The notes beneath the pieces were generated by a model. It made no database searches and was not told the origin of the DNA. It saw only the letters and a list, made by a program, of their open reading frames with translations. From Theionarchaea archaeon (GTDB lineage Archaea > Methanobacteriota_B > Thermococci > Methanofastidiosales > SZ-28-30): a stretch of DNA of 64,000 bases. The first letter of the stretch is position 1, and every line of letters begins with the position of its first letter. The DNA lies in contig JACVGT010000001.1 in NCBI GenBank assembly GCA_018992685.1, positions 62,001 through 126,000 of the forward strand. The letters run 5' to 3'. Of this stretch, positions 44,008 through 53,942 are shown one piece after another. The position numbers and the translations under genes were made by a program.

Positions 44008-46989
44008 ATGAACAAAGAACTTGTTGTCACCAAGCTTCTTACCAACAGGACAACTCTTGCCATTCTCCTCCTCCTAAAAACCCAGCCCCTCCACTGTCGG
44101 AAGATTGCTGCGATCCTCCATAAGAAGGAAGCTGAAATAGCAAGGAGACTTTCTCAATTGGAGAGGGTGGGTATTGTCAGGGGGGAATGGGTCTATAAGG
44201 ACAGGAATATAAAAGTCTATTTCCTGGAAGTAGACACTATAAGCATCCAGATAACTGCAGAGGGAGTACACATGCAGTATAATCCAGAAAAAAGGGAGAA
44301 TTTCTATTCCCTAGAGAGTATTTTTCGGTTCGATGTCCCGGAACCCGACTGTTTAATAGATAGACGCCAGCAATTAGAAGCACTGGACAGGTTCTCATTT
44401 GTTGTTGTAACAGGGATTGCTGGCATAGGGAAAACTACGCTGTCATCCTACTACGCGCACCTGCTCAAAGAACGGGGAAAAAAGGTTTTCTGGCACAGTT
44501 TTTCAGAACTGGATTCAGTACCGTATGTGGTGAAGAAACTGGCCACCTTTCTTGCTTCTCTGAACCGTCCTGACCTTCTGAATTATTTGAAATCTGATGG
44601 TTCTGATATGCGGGTAGTTACCGCTTTTCTCTTGGAAGGAATGGGTGATGGGCAGACTGCTTTCTTCTTTGACGACTACCATCTGGTGATGACTGAATCC
44701 ATGAATGAGTTTTTCAGCTCACTGAAGCTGTGCAAGGGAAAGATATGTGTGATCTCCCGGTACAGGCCGCCCTTTCTGTCAGTATTTGATGATGTCTCAG
44801 AGATACGACTTGGAGAAATGGATGTCATGAGTACCAGGGAGATGCTGGATAGGAAGGGCTACCACATCCAGGCAGACTCTCTGGAGAGAATATGGAGGAA
44901 AATCGGAGGGCATCCCCTTGCAGTAGAGTTATTGTGTCAGGCAGCATCCGGTGAGGACCCCGGGCTCGTGACAGAAGAGATTCCCTCCTCGAATGTTGAG
45001 ACGTACCTGTGGGATGAAATCTACGCCCAGCTACCTCCTGAAGAACAGCAGGTCCTGATGATATTGTCCATCTTCATGAACCCTGTGACTGCGGTTGACG
45101 TGGAGCCATTGTGTTCTTTTCGGAATGTGAGGACAGTGCTCAGACGCTTGATGAAGAAAAATCTGGTGAGACGAGTTGACAATAAATACACGCATCATGC
45201 TGTCACCAGGTCCTTCTGCCGATCTCTTCTCCATGATGCCAAAAGTCTTCATTGTGAGGCAGCACATGTATGCCTGCAGCGAGGAACTCCCACCAGCATC
45301 ATGGAAGCAGTGTACCATCTGGTGGCAGGAGAACGCCATGATGAGGCAGTCCAGGTTGTCCGTGGCTACAGTGATATGCTCATCAATGAGGGATATGCAG
45401 AATCTCTCTTAGGTGTCACAGGAAAATTAGGAGCTGAATACAGACGCCAGCTGAGGGAAGTGGAAGGAGAGATTCACGTGTTGAGGGGCGAGTATGATGC
45501 AGCCATTGCATGCTACACTGATCTTCTCCGTGAATCGCCCCTGGGTCATTCTTCTTTATACAGAAACCTGGGGCATGTGTTCGAGAGGAAGAGAGAGTAC
45601 CAGAAAGCAAGGACTCTCCTTGAGGAAGGACTCGCACATGCAGGGTCAGACCTCCTGGAACAAGGAAAAACACAAGTTCAGCTCGGTACTGTGCACGCTG
45701 CTCTCGGTGAGGTGGGTGAGGCTCTTGCCTGTTGTGAACGCGCAGGAGAATGTTTTAGAGTTTTGGGATACCAGAAGGGACTTGCTCAGGTATACACAGA
45801 AATGGGAAAGATATACCGATTCAATAATACAGAAAAAGCGCTGGAACTACTGTTCTCCAGTCTGGAGATCAGCCAGAGTATTGGAGATTTTCGGGAAGCA
45901 GCTTCTACCTTAAGTACAATTGGCATTGTCCTGTATGAGAGAGGGCAGACGGGTGAAGCTGTTACCTATTTTGAAAAGAGTCTCGCCATTTCAGAGCAGA
46001 TAGGAGATATGGTGGGGATTGCCCGGTGCTGCAACAACATTGGTGTAAAATATGGGCTTGAATGGAACTGGGTCATGGCGATGAAATACTATCTCAGGAC
46101 GCTGGATATCTGCCAGAAAATCAACGATAAGAAGGGAATTGCATTCTCCTACAGCAACCTTGGAAGAGCGTATTCATATCTTGGGGCTCCTGAAAAGGCC
46201 ATGGACTATTTTTTCGCGGCATTGACACTACGAGAAGAATTATCTGAAAAGGTGGAAATGGCCTTTCTCTACTACAACATTGGACTAACCCACGAGGAAA
46301 TGGGCAATTTTGAACACGCCATGGATTGGTATAAGAAGAGTCTTGCGCTGAGGGAGGACGTAACCCATGCTCTGGGAGTTGCTTACAGTTGTGCGAGCAT
46401 GGGTAAGTTATTGGGCAAGCTGGGTCAGTACGAGGCAGCACTTGAATATCTCAGCAGGGCTCAGGGGATTCACGAAAAAGAGAAGGGTGCTTGGATGATT
46501 GCCTGTACCAAGCTCCAGTCGGCCCAGGTCCATGTGGAAAGCCATCATCCTGAGCTGGCTCTCGCACTTGTTTCAGAAGGTATTCCCGCCGTTGAAAAAG
46601 CAGGAGACAGAGCTCTGCTCATAGAAGCTCACTGTACTGCTGCAGAAGCATGTGTCGATATAGGAAGGATTGAAGAGGCCAGACATCATGCAGAGATCGG
46701 TCTTGAGGCTGCCACCGCTATCAGGAGTACAAAATATGAGGGGGAAGCTCGAAGAATCTTGGGAAAGGTGTTCATAGCAGCAGGAGAGTATGATTGTGCT
46801 GAGGAAGAACTGAGATTGAGTATGCGCCTTCTCAAGAAGTGCAAGTACGAACTGGGAAAGGATCTTCTTCTGTTGGTCAACCTGTGTGAAAAGAGAGAAG
46901 CCTCAGAAGAGAAGTGCAGGGCACTCAGAGAGAAAGGGTTGGGCCTGTTGAGGGAGGCGCAAGGGCACGTCTCTCTGGAAAATGTGTAA
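44008..46989 (+). CDS. STAND-type NTPase with N-terminal winged helix and TPR repeats
   Basis: This is a ~993-residue signalling protein. Residues 1-60 form an ArsR-like winged helix (PLHCRKIAAILHKKEAEIARRLSQLERVG has the helix-turn-helix pattern). An NTPase follows, with Walker A GIAGIGKTT (~136) and Walker B FFFDDYH (~219), and a helical/winged-helix arm. About ten or more tetratricopeptide repeats fill residues ~460-930 (for example GEALACCERAGECFRVLGYQKG, cut here by repeat length). MalT-like regulators share this order. ATG 44008 lies 25-26 nt from a CTATAAAT box (43979-43986); ATGs at 43999 and 44005 are alternatives. It may regulate transcription or sense a ligand. Confidence 0.85.
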   Translation: MNKELVVTKLLTNRTTLAILLLLKTQPLHCRKIAAILHKKEAEIARRLSQLERVGIVRGEWVYKDRNIKVYFLEVDTISIQITAEGVHMQYNPEKRENFYSLESIFRFDVPEPDCLIDRRQQLEALDRFSFVVVTGIAGIGKTTLSSYYAHLLKERGKKVFWHSFSELDSVPYVVKKLATFLASLNRPDLLNYLKSDGSDMRVVTAFLLEGMGDGQTAFFFDDYHLVMTESMNEFFSSLKLCKGKICVISRYRPPFLSVFDDVSEIRLGEMDVMSTREMLDRKGYHIQADSLERIWRKIGGHPLAVELLCQAASGEDPGLVTEEIPSSNVETYLWDEIYAQLPPEEQQVLMILSIFMNPVTAVDVEPLCSFRNVRTVLRRLMKKNLVRRVDNKYTHHAVTRSFCRSLLHDAKSLHCEAAHVCLQRGTPTSIMEAVYHLVAGERHDEAVQVVRGYSDMLINEGYAESLLGVTGKLGAEYRRQLREVEGEIHVLRGEYDAAIACYTDLLRESPLGHSSLYRNLGHVFERKREYQKARTLLEEGLAHAGSDLLEQGKTQVQLGTVHAALGEVGEALACCERAGECFRVLGYQKGLAQVYTEMGKIYRFNNTEKALELLFSSLEISQSIGDFREAASTLSTIGIVLYERGQTGEAVTYFEKSLAISEQIGDMVGIARCCNNIGVKYGLEWNWVMAMKYYLRTLDICQKINDKKGIAFSYSNLGRAYSYLGAPEKAMDYFFAALTLREELSEKVEMAFLYYNIGLTHEEMGNFEHAMDWYKKSLALREDVTHALGVAYSCASMGKLLGKLGQYEAALEYLSRAQGIHEKEKGAWMIACTKLQSAQVHVESHHPELALALVSEGIPAVEKAGDRALLIEAHCTAAEACVDIGRIEEARHHAEIGLEAATAIRSTKYEGEARRILGKVFIAAGEYDCAEEELRLSMRLLKKCKYELGKDLLLLVNLCEKREASEEKCRALREKGLGLLREAQGHVSLENV

Positions 46990-47153
46990 TGAGAGCAGGT
47001 ATTGTTCTTGTCTCATGAAGTATCTTTGGCGACATTTCTGGAGGAAAACCAGTATAATTACTTTCTCACGTTTGATTATTCTTCATATACAAACTATTTT
47101 CAAATCTGAATCTTTCTGACAAACCTTATAAGCCTCCTGCCTCAAGAAGGTGC

Positions 47154-49619
47154 ATGATCATGGTATCTCTCCAAGAATCTGCCCCAGATATCACTCTGGT
47201 GGGAGGAAAAGCATTCAATTTGATGAAATTACAGGATGTTCATGTGCCCAACGGGGTGTGTCTGACTACAGAAGCGTATGATCTTTACTGCAGGCACAAT
47301 AACCTTGGTGATCAGTTGAACAGCATAGCGGCCAATGCAGATTACGATAACCCTCCGCACCTGAAGGAATCAGCACAAAAAATCAGAACGTTGATCATGG
47401 AAGGGGATATGCCCGAAGAAATAACAGTCCTTTTGGATACCGTCCCCTACAGGAATCTGGTGGTACGGTCTTCTGCCACGCTGGAAGATCTCCCTCATGC
47501 AAGCTTTGCGGGCCAGCAGGAGACAATTTTTAACCCTCGAACCCTGGAACAGGGAGTCAAACAGTGCTGGGCTTCTCTGTGGAATGAGCGGGCACTGGTC
47601 TACCGACGTTCCCGAGCTGTTGGGGCCTTGCCCAAGATGGCAGTCATTATCCAGGAAGCAGTACCATGTGATGTCTCAGGGCTAGTATTCACCCGGAATC
47701 CTCTCACTTCAGGTGAAGAGATTGTGGTGGAAGCCATACACGGCCTTGGAGAGCCCCTGGTTGCAGGAGAGATAACACCAGATCGGTACGTTCTAGATAG
47801 AACCCTCAAGATTACTTCTCAGGACCTATCTGACCAGAACCACCAGAGCGTTTTGGCACCCTCAGGTACTCAGAGTGTCCCCTGTGGGAGCACCCCGTGC
47901 CTGGATGATGCTGTACTGAATAGACTCTGCAGGGTCTGTCTTGACATAGAGGCTCAGTTTGGCGAACCTCAGGATGTGGAATTCGGCATCTACAGTGGTC
48001 AGATCCACATCTTTCAGGCACGGCCCATCACGACCCGCAAAGAAGATGTGTGGACGAGAGGGTACAGCGATGATTACTGGACGGGGGTAACTTCTCCTCT
48101 ATATTTTTCTTTGTTGGGCGAATTCCTAGACGTCTATGTCAACCAGGAGGGCAATAGGATCATGGGTTATACTGAGCTGGAAGGTGTCCCTCTCCTCCGA
48201 TACCACAAGGCACACGCTTATTTCAATACAACAGTCCTGCGTGAAGTGTTCAAATACAACCCACAGTGGAGCAGGGTGAAAGAATTGTTGGATTATTTCC
48301 CTGAACATGAACGGCAGACCATGAAAGAGCTGCCCTTCAACCTGTGGAAACGGGTTCTGGCCGAGCTGCGTATTGCCCTTCTGGACTGGGATGGGACCCT
48401 TTTCAATACATACAAAAAGTACAACGAATTCTCAGAGAAATACCTCAAGAATCTGACTGAATTTGACAGTCTCACCCTTGAGGATTTAACTGATCAGGAG
48501 CTCTTGGACCAGTTCTGGCACCTCTACACCCTGTGTCTGAAACACTACCGGCTGGTGCGATGGGGAATTGCCACCCACAACATGGGCATGAACATGATTC
48601 TGAAACGATTCCTCATGTCTTGGTACCGCGGTGATCCTGATCAGACCTACAACATCCTGGTGTCAGGTCTCCCACATAATAAGGCCACAGAGACCAATAT
48701 TGCTCTATACGATCTGGTGGAACCCAGAAAAACAGGAAATTTTGATGCAAAACTGCAGGAATTCCTCCACCAGTATGGACACCGTTCCTATTCCAGGGAC
48801 ATTATCTTTCCCACCTGGCGGGAAAAACCCCAGCTCATTATTGATATCGTGGATTCGCTGGTAGAGAACGAGAGGGACGTCCAGCAGATCGAAGCCGAAA
48901 AGAAGGCCCAGAGAGAAGAACTCACCCAGAACGTCCTGGATGAGATTGAAACCCAGCAATTTGGTTTGGTTAAGAAGCTCGTGTTCAGGATGATACTGAA
49001 CTATGCCCAGATATACATCGGGTTCAGAGAGAACCAGAGGTTCTTTCTGGATCATCAGGATTCCAGGTTCAGAGCTGTGTTTCTGGAAATGGGGAACAGA
49101 CTGGCCCAGCGAGGTGTGTTGCAGCACAGAGATGATGTGTTCTTCTTGTTCAAAGAGGAGGTGTTCACAGCGTTGCAGACAGGAGAGGTACCCCTTGATC
49201 TCCTGACCAAGAGAAAAGCAGATTTTCACACCTATCAGCACACGCTTCCCCCCAAGTTTCTCCAGGGCAACCTGGAATTCGATGAGGATATTTCCTATCA
49301 GAAAGCCCTCATAGGCGTTGCATCAAGCCCGGGCGTGGTCACAGGCACTGCGAGACTCATACAGAGCATTGAGGAGCTTCACACCATTGAGAAGGATGAG
49401 ATTCTGGTGGCAACCTGTACAGACCCTGGGTGGACTCCCATTTTCATCAAGATCAAGGGATTGGTTACAGAGACGGGAGGAATTCTCTCTCATGGGGCGG
49501 TAGTCTCCAGGGAATACGGGATACCTGCAGTAACGGGAGTCAAGAATGCCATGCAGTACCTCAGAGACGGTGACATTGTTACCGTGAATGGGAACACAGG
49601 AGAAGTGCGGGTGAAATAA
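47154..49619 (+). CDS. PEP-utilising phosphotransferase, rifampicin-phosphotransferase/PEP-synthase-like
   Basis: This is an 821-residue enzyme of the PEP synthase/PPDK/rifampicin phosphotransferase group. The N-terminal ~300 residues are the ATP-binding domain (VGGKAFNLMKL, VRSSATLEDLPHASFAGQQ, VFTRNPLTSGEE). A middle region (SPLYFSLLGEFLD) and the C-terminal phosphohistidine domain follow, with GGILSHGAVVSREYGIPAV (His ~780). The length and absence of a C-terminal PEP-binding TIM barrel fit the antibiotic- or small-molecule-phosphorylating RPH type rather than PEP synthase. Leaderless: ATG is 25-26 nt from a CTTATAAG box (47125-47132). It is followed after 1 nt by a CrtC-like gene. Confidence 0.85.
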   Translation: MIMVSLQESAPDITLVGGKAFNLMKLQDVHVPNGVCLTTEAYDLYCRHNNLGDQLNSIAANADYDNPPHLKESAQKIRTLIMEGDMPEEITVLLDTVPYRNLVVRSSATLEDLPHASFAGQQETIFNPRTLEQGVKQCWASLWNERALVYRRSRAVGALPKMAVIIQEAVPCDVSGLVFTRNPLTSGEEIVVEAIHGLGEPLVAGEITPDRYVLDRTLKITSQDLSDQNHQSVLAPSGTQSVPCGSTPCLDDAVLNRLCRVCLDIEAQFGEPQDVEFGIYSGQIHIFQARPITTRKEDVWTRGYSDDYWTGVTSPLYFSLLGEFLDVYVNQEGNRIMGYTELEGVPLLRYHKAHAYFNTTVLREVFKYNPQWSRVKELLDYFPEHERQTMKELPFNLWKRVLAELRIALLDWDGTLFNTYKKYNEFSEKYLKNLTEFDSLTLEDLTDQELLDQFWHLYTLCLKHYRLVRWGIATHNMGMNMILKRFLMSWYRGDPDQTYNILVSGLPHNKATETNIALYDLVEPRKTGNFDAKLQEFLHQYGHRSYSRDIIFPTWREKPQLIIDIVDSLVENERDVQQIEAEKKAQREELTQNVLDEIETQQFGLVKKLVFRMILNYAQIYIGFRENQRFFLDHQDSRFRAVFLEMGNRLAQRGVLQHRDDVFFLFKEEVFTALQTGEVPLDLLTKRKADFHTYQHTLPPKFLQGNLEFDEDISYQKALIGVASSPGVVTGTARLIQSIEELHTIEKDEILVATCTDPGWTPIFIKIKGLVTETGGILSHGAVVSREYGIPAVTGVKNAMQYLRDGDIVTVNGNTGEVRVK

Positions 49620-49620
49620 C

Positions 49621-50496
49621 ATGGAACATCTGGAGCATCCGCCTGGCCCGGAAAAAGAATGGAACGAGAGCTACTATTTCAACTTCTATGATCCCAGAAC
49701 CTGCATCGGTGGGTTCACCCGAATAGGGTTCAAGCCCAACAAGAACGAAGCTGTCGGATACCTGTTCCTGTTCTACCAAAATGAGATTCTGAAGGTCGTC
49801 CTCCAGGACAAGGTCGAGACCGTCCCTGAGAGAATACAGGTAGGGTCCCTGCAGTTTGTCCCCGAATGGACTCTTGCATTTTCTGGCAAGATGGCTGGAG
49901 GAGAGGCCACTATCAGAAATGTCGATGTACGGCTGAAATACGCTCCCCTGCATACAGAATTCAGCTACCTTGCGTGCGTCACCTCTCAACAACAGGAAAT
50001 ATGCAAAGTAGTGTGTGCGGATCATTACGAGCAGATGGGGCTGGTGACAGGGCGCATAACAGTAGATTCTTGTTCTCAGGATATTAGGGCTCTGGGGGAG
50101 AGAGATCATAGTTGGGGGGAACGAGATTGGAATGCCCCTGATCTCTGGATATACGTGACTGCACCCTTTGACCCTGAATTCGGGATCAATATCGCCCAGA
50201 TGCGTATCAATGGAGAAGAAATCAACACAGGGTTTATCATGGAAAACGGAGAGAACTTTCCTGTTCTGGACGTTAAAGCAGAATGTATCACCCAGGATGG
50301 GAGGCAGAAAGAGGTTCTCTACCGCATCAGTGATGTGAGAGGGAGGAGGTTCACACTGAAGGGGAGGGTGTTGAACACAGTGCAAATTCCCTATAGAGGA
50401 AGAGGAGTGTCAGTACTCAATGAGAACTTGACGTCATTCGAGTGCGGGAAAAAGAAGGGATATGGTATTGCTGAATATCTGGTAAGAATAGAGTAA
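49621..50496 (+). CDS. CrtC/AttH-like lipocalin-fold protein (DUF7064/7065-like)
   Basis: This is a 291-residue beta-rich protein related to the hydroxyneurosporene-synthase/AttH group, which adopt a double-lipocalin fold. Supporting segments are WNESYYFNFYDPRTCIGGFTRIG at the N-terminus (conserved in this group), ALGERDHSWGERDW in the centre, and GFIMENGE. It starts 1 nt after the phosphotransferase stop, so the two are cotranscribed and probably act on the same hydrophobic substrate (inference). No signal peptide. Confidence 0.75.
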   Translation: MEHLEHPPGPEKEWNESYYFNFYDPRTCIGGFTRIGFKPNKNEAVGYLFLFYQNEILKVVLQDKVETVPERIQVGSLQFVPEWTLAFSGKMAGGEATIRNVDVRLKYAPLHTEFSYLACVTSQQQEICKVVCADHYEQMGLVTGRITVDSCSQDIRALGERDHSWGERDWNAPDLWIYVTAPFDPEFGINIAQMRINGEEINTGFIMENGENFPVLDVKAECITQDGRQKEVLYRISDVRGRRFTLKGRVLNTVQIPYRGRGVSVLNENLTSFECGKKKGYGIAEYLVRIE

Positions 50497-50800
50497 ATTA
50501 AAAATAAAGGGCAGCAGGAGGAGGAAAGGGATATTCTCATTGTTCTTTGAGTGACTCCACGCATTTCCTGGGATTCTATGGTGTCGTTGCATCAGGATAC
50601 TCCATATTCTCCCCACATATACCCCGGAAATAAACTACACCAACATGCTTCTCAGGAGGATTTCCCACCCGTGACCAGCCCCTTTTCTTAAGGCAATCAT
50701 CGAAACATTTATAAGTATGTAGATATGCTACCTGCATAGCAAGTCTACCTAGTAGAGGATGGAGGAGAGAACATAGATAACAGGTTGTGAGGTGTACTAG

Positions 50801-51784
50801 ATGAAGATATTGTTAACTGGTGCCTTTGGCAACGTAGGGAGGAGCACACTCAAAGCACTCATAAAGAAAGGATACTTCGTGAGAGTCTTTGATGTTTACA
50901 CAGACCAGACTACGGTTCGTGCACAGGAATTTGAAGATCATCCCCAGGTGGAGATGTTCTGGGGAGATCTGTGTGACAAGGAGGACGTTCTTACAGCGCT
51001 TGATGAGACTATTGACGTAGTCATTCATGTGGCAGCCATTATTCCACCATTGGCAGATAAGAGACCTGAATTTGCCAGAGCCGTGAATGTAGGTGGAACA
51101 GCGAATATTCTCGCTGCCATGGAGTCTCTTGACAGGAGCCCGAGGCTGATTTACACATCCTCAATTTCTGTCTACGGGGATCGAGTGAAAACCCCTTTCA
51201 TACAGGTCACTGATCCTGTGGCCCCCAATGATGACGATGAGTACGCACAGACCAAGCTTGAAGCAGAAAAACGTATTACAGGCTCTGCTGTAGAATGGGC
51301 TATCTTTCGGTTGACCTACATTGTTTCTCCAGAAAAGCTGGAAATGGACCCGCTCATGTTTCACATGCCTCTCGAAACGTCTATTGAAATATGCCACACA
51401 GAGGATGTGGGAGTTGCCCTGGCAAATGCCGTCACATGTGATGAGATCTGGGGAGGCATATATCACATTGCAGGGGGAGAGAAATGCAGGACAACATACA
51501 AAGAGTACATCCAGACCATGATGGAGATATTCGGGCTGGGAAGCCAGTGCCTGCCTGAAGAAGCCTTCAGCACGGGGAAATTTCACTGTGGATTCATGGA
51601 CACGTCAAGGAGTCAAGCCTTACTGAAGTACCAGCACCACACTCTCGAAGATTACTACAGGGAAGTGAAGAAAGAAGTTGGACCGAAGAGATGGTTGATG
51701 CGTCTCGTCTCATGGGCTGCACGGCTCTACCTCTTGAACAAGTCAGAGTTCTACAGAAAGAACAGCAGAAAGCCCACGGTGTAG
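50801..51784 (+). CDS. NAD-dependent epimerase/dehydratase (extended SDR)
   Basis: This is a 327-residue extended short-chain dehydrogenase. The cofactor motif is LTGAFGNVGRS (residues 4-14), with YTSSISVYGD and the catalytic Tyr-x3-Lys in YAQTKLEAEK (~150). The C-terminal ~80 residues differ from nucleotide-sugar epimerases and lack a clear sugar-nucleotide site. A TTTATAAG box at about 50709 predicts a leader of ~65 nt; GAGGTGTAC lies before the ATG. The gene is convergent with the MFS transporter. Confidence 0.88.
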   Translation: MKILLTGAFGNVGRSTLKALIKKGYFVRVFDVYTDQTTVRAQEFEDHPQVEMFWGDLCDKEDVLTALDETIDVVIHVAAIIPPLADKRPEFARAVNVGGTANILAAMESLDRSPRLIYTSSISVYGDRVKTPFIQVTDPVAPNDDDEYAQTKLEAEKRITGSAVEWAIFRLTYIVSPEKLEMDPLMFHMPLETSIEICHTEDVGVALANAVTCDEIWGGIYHIAGGEKCRTTYKEYIQTMMEIFGLGSQCLPEEAFSTGKFHCGFMDTSRSQALLKYQHHTLEDYYREVKKEVGPKRWLMRLVSWAARLYLLNKSEFYRKNSRKPTV

Positions 51785-51937
51785 AACCTTCTTCTTTTTC
51801 TGTGTTCCCTTTTCGACTATTTGAAGAGAACCACAGAGTTCCATCTGATGTTGTCACAGGGGTCAGGGAAATTGTGGGTTTCATTCTCCTGGGCTGTGGT
51901 CAGTCCATCTCATGATCCATTGAAGGGTATTGATTCT

Positions 51938-53053
51938 TTATTGTCTCACCTTGAGAGCCACAGCTGCACCCGCCACTCCAACAATAGCCAGGAACACGAA
52001 GGACGCAGAGACTCCACTCTGTTCTGCGACAATCCCCATGATCACAGGACTCGAAGTGGCCATCAACCCAGCGAGTCCCTGGACCAACCCCAGGGCGGTC
52101 CCGTACCATGCCTCAGGCACACCCTCCACAAAAGCAGCAGTTGCAGGAACCCACACTACGTAGGCCACGAATCCCAGAGGAATAAGGAATACCCACACAG
52201 AATGGAAGACCACGAGGACCAGAACGGAGGCCGCAAGCATTGACACGAAGATTATCTTTCGTCTGCTGTACCTATCTGTCAGGATTCCTGCCAGAAGTTC
52301 TGCAATAACCCCTGTGCCGTAGAAGAGGGTGATTGCACCCGTTACAGATGTAGTAGAAAACCCTATCTCTTCCAGTTGGATGGGTAGAAATACCACAAAT
52401 CCCCTGAAGAACATGGCAAAACATCCAAAAAGAATGCACATAAGTATAGATTCTTTCTGTACGAGTGGGTATTGGCTTCTTCCAACGTGGGAAGAATGTT
52501 CTTCTCTCACAAAGAAAAAAAGTGCTGCTGATATGAGCCCTGTCAAAGGCAGGAGGAGGAGCACCTCATGCCACCCCCACTTACTCAAGATTATCCCTGC
52601 ACACACGGGGTAGGTGAGTATTCCGATACCTCCACCAACTCCATGGATACCCAGGATTTTTCCCCGTATTTTTTCTTTCATAGACTTGACAAGGAGGGCG
52701 ATTCCACAGGGATGATAGAAGCTCGCTCCAAATCCTGCCAGCAGATTCAGCATGATGAGGGAGGAATATGATGAGCAGAATGACATTGCAAAAAGACTCA
52801 CAGACAGGACAGCCAGCCCGAATGATATGAAGGGCCACTTCACTTTAGAAAAATCAGAAACATATCCTGCAATAATTTGGCCAAATCCAAGGGTCAGTAC
52901 CATGGAACCTCCAAAGATTCCTATCTGCGTATAGGAGAGATTGAAGTCACGTGCAATGAATGGAATAAGCAAGGGCAGCATGAGAATGAGTCCATCGTCC
53001 ACAAAATGTCCCATGAATGTTGCAGCTACGACTCTTTTCATCGTGGCATCCAT
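51938..53053 (-). CDS. Major facilitator superfamily transporter
   Basis: This is a 371-residue MFS transporter with about twelve membrane helices. The loop motif GYVSDFSKVKWPF between helices 2 and 3 and GILTDRYSRRKIIF between helices 8 and 9 are the MFS signatures. A TTTTATAG box at about 53073-53080 is 23-24 nt from the ATG, so the mRNA is nearly leaderless. The substrate is unknown. Confidence 0.88.
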   Translation of the reverse strand: MDATMKRVVAATFMGHFVDDGLILMLPLLIPFIARDFNLSYTQIGIFGGSMVLTLGFGQIIAGYVSDFSKVKWPFISFGLAVLSVSLFAMSFCSSYSSLIMLNLLAGFGASFYHPCGIALLVKSMKEKIRGKILGIHGVGGGIGILTYPVCAGIILSKWGWHEVLLLLPLTGLISAALFFFVREEHSSHVGRSQYPLVQKESILMCILFGCFAMFFRGFVVFLPIQLEEIGFSTTSVTGAITLFYGTGVIAELLAGILTDRYSRRKIIFVSMLAASVLVLVVFHSVWVFLIPLGFVAYVVWVPATAAFVEGVPEAWYGTALGLVQGLAGLMATSSPVIMGIVAEQSGVSASFVFLAIVGVAGAAVALKVRQ

Positions 53054-53093
53054 GCACGTACTCTTCTAAGACCTATAAAAATATTGAGGTTTG

Positions 53094-53789
53094 TCAATGG
53101 ACAGTCCCACGTCTTGTAGCATATACAATGGCTGAAACCTCCCACGGCTGGATTTCTACCTGTATCTCAGTGAACCCATGCACCTCCAGAGCACTCTTCA
53201 TGGTAGTAACCCAGGTGGACTCAACGATTATGTGCTTGAGTTCTCTGCCCATTTCTCTCCACGACTGAGACATGTGGAGAACTGACCGGAGCAAGACCCA
53301 GTAGATATTGTAGGTGAGTCTGTAGAATGCGTTTTCTGGATAGGTGAAATCATGGAACACTATGAGCCCCTCTGGATTGAGAATCTTGGAGCAGTTTCTG
53401 ATTACCACATTCATGTTTATATATTTTGGGAGATAACTCGCAGTTATGAGATCATATCGGTTTTCAACAACGTCCTCAGCATTCGCCTGGAAGAATTCGA
53501 CATTCTTCACAGCACTCTTGATTTTCTTGGCTCTGGCATACAGGAGGTATTCTTCCTGAAGGTCAATACCAACCACTGCACTCTCAGGGAATCTCTGTGC
53601 CAGTGCAAAGGTCAGTATCCCTGTACCGCATGCAAGATCCAATATGGTTTTCGGGGTGATCTGACTTGATATTTCCAGGATTCTCTTCTTCCAGGAGCTG
53701 TCCTGCCCCAGGGTAGCGACCTTCACCATGAGATCGTATGTACTTCCTGTGGTGGCAAAAATCTGTCTTACGAGGTTGGGCTGGTCCAT
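53094..53789 (-). CDS. Class I methyltransferase (UbiE/MenG-like)
   Basis: This is a 231-residue methyltransferase with ILDLACGTGILTFALAQRFP (motif I), VVGIDLQEEYL, FFQANAEDV and FHDFTYPENAFYRLTYNIYW, typical of the UbiE/MenG or related small-molecule group. ATG 53789 is chosen because AAGGAGAA lies just before it; the frame extends to 53819. A quinone-methylating role is possible but the window contains no menaquinone genes. Confidence 0.82.
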   Translation of the reverse strand: MDQPNLVRQIFATTGSTYDLMVKVATLGQDSSWKKRILEISSQITPKTILDLACGTGILTFALAQRFPESAVVGIDLQEEYLLYARAKKIKSAVKNVEFFQANAEDVVENRYDLITASYLPKYINMNVVIRNCSKILNPEGLIVFHDFTYPENAFYRLTYNIYWVLLRSVLHMSQSWREMGRELKHIIVESTWVTTMKSALEVHGFTEIQVEIQPWEVSAIVYATRRGTVH

Positions 53790-53942
53790 TCGTTTCTCCT
53801 TGCCTGCCTTCAGTGGCAAAGCTGAATCTTCTTCTTAGAGGAGACGGCATGTTCCTAAGAACATGAATTGAGGTACACGTCTTCCACGAGTGGTTTCCGT
53901 GGTTTGTGGTTCAGTACCATCCAATGGTTCCTGTAGCCTGAA

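Noticed and set aside
44008-46989. STAND protein considered as part of a defence island
   Set aside because: Neighbours are an EamA transporter and a phosphotransferase; no nuclease, TIR, restriction or toxin genes are present in the window.
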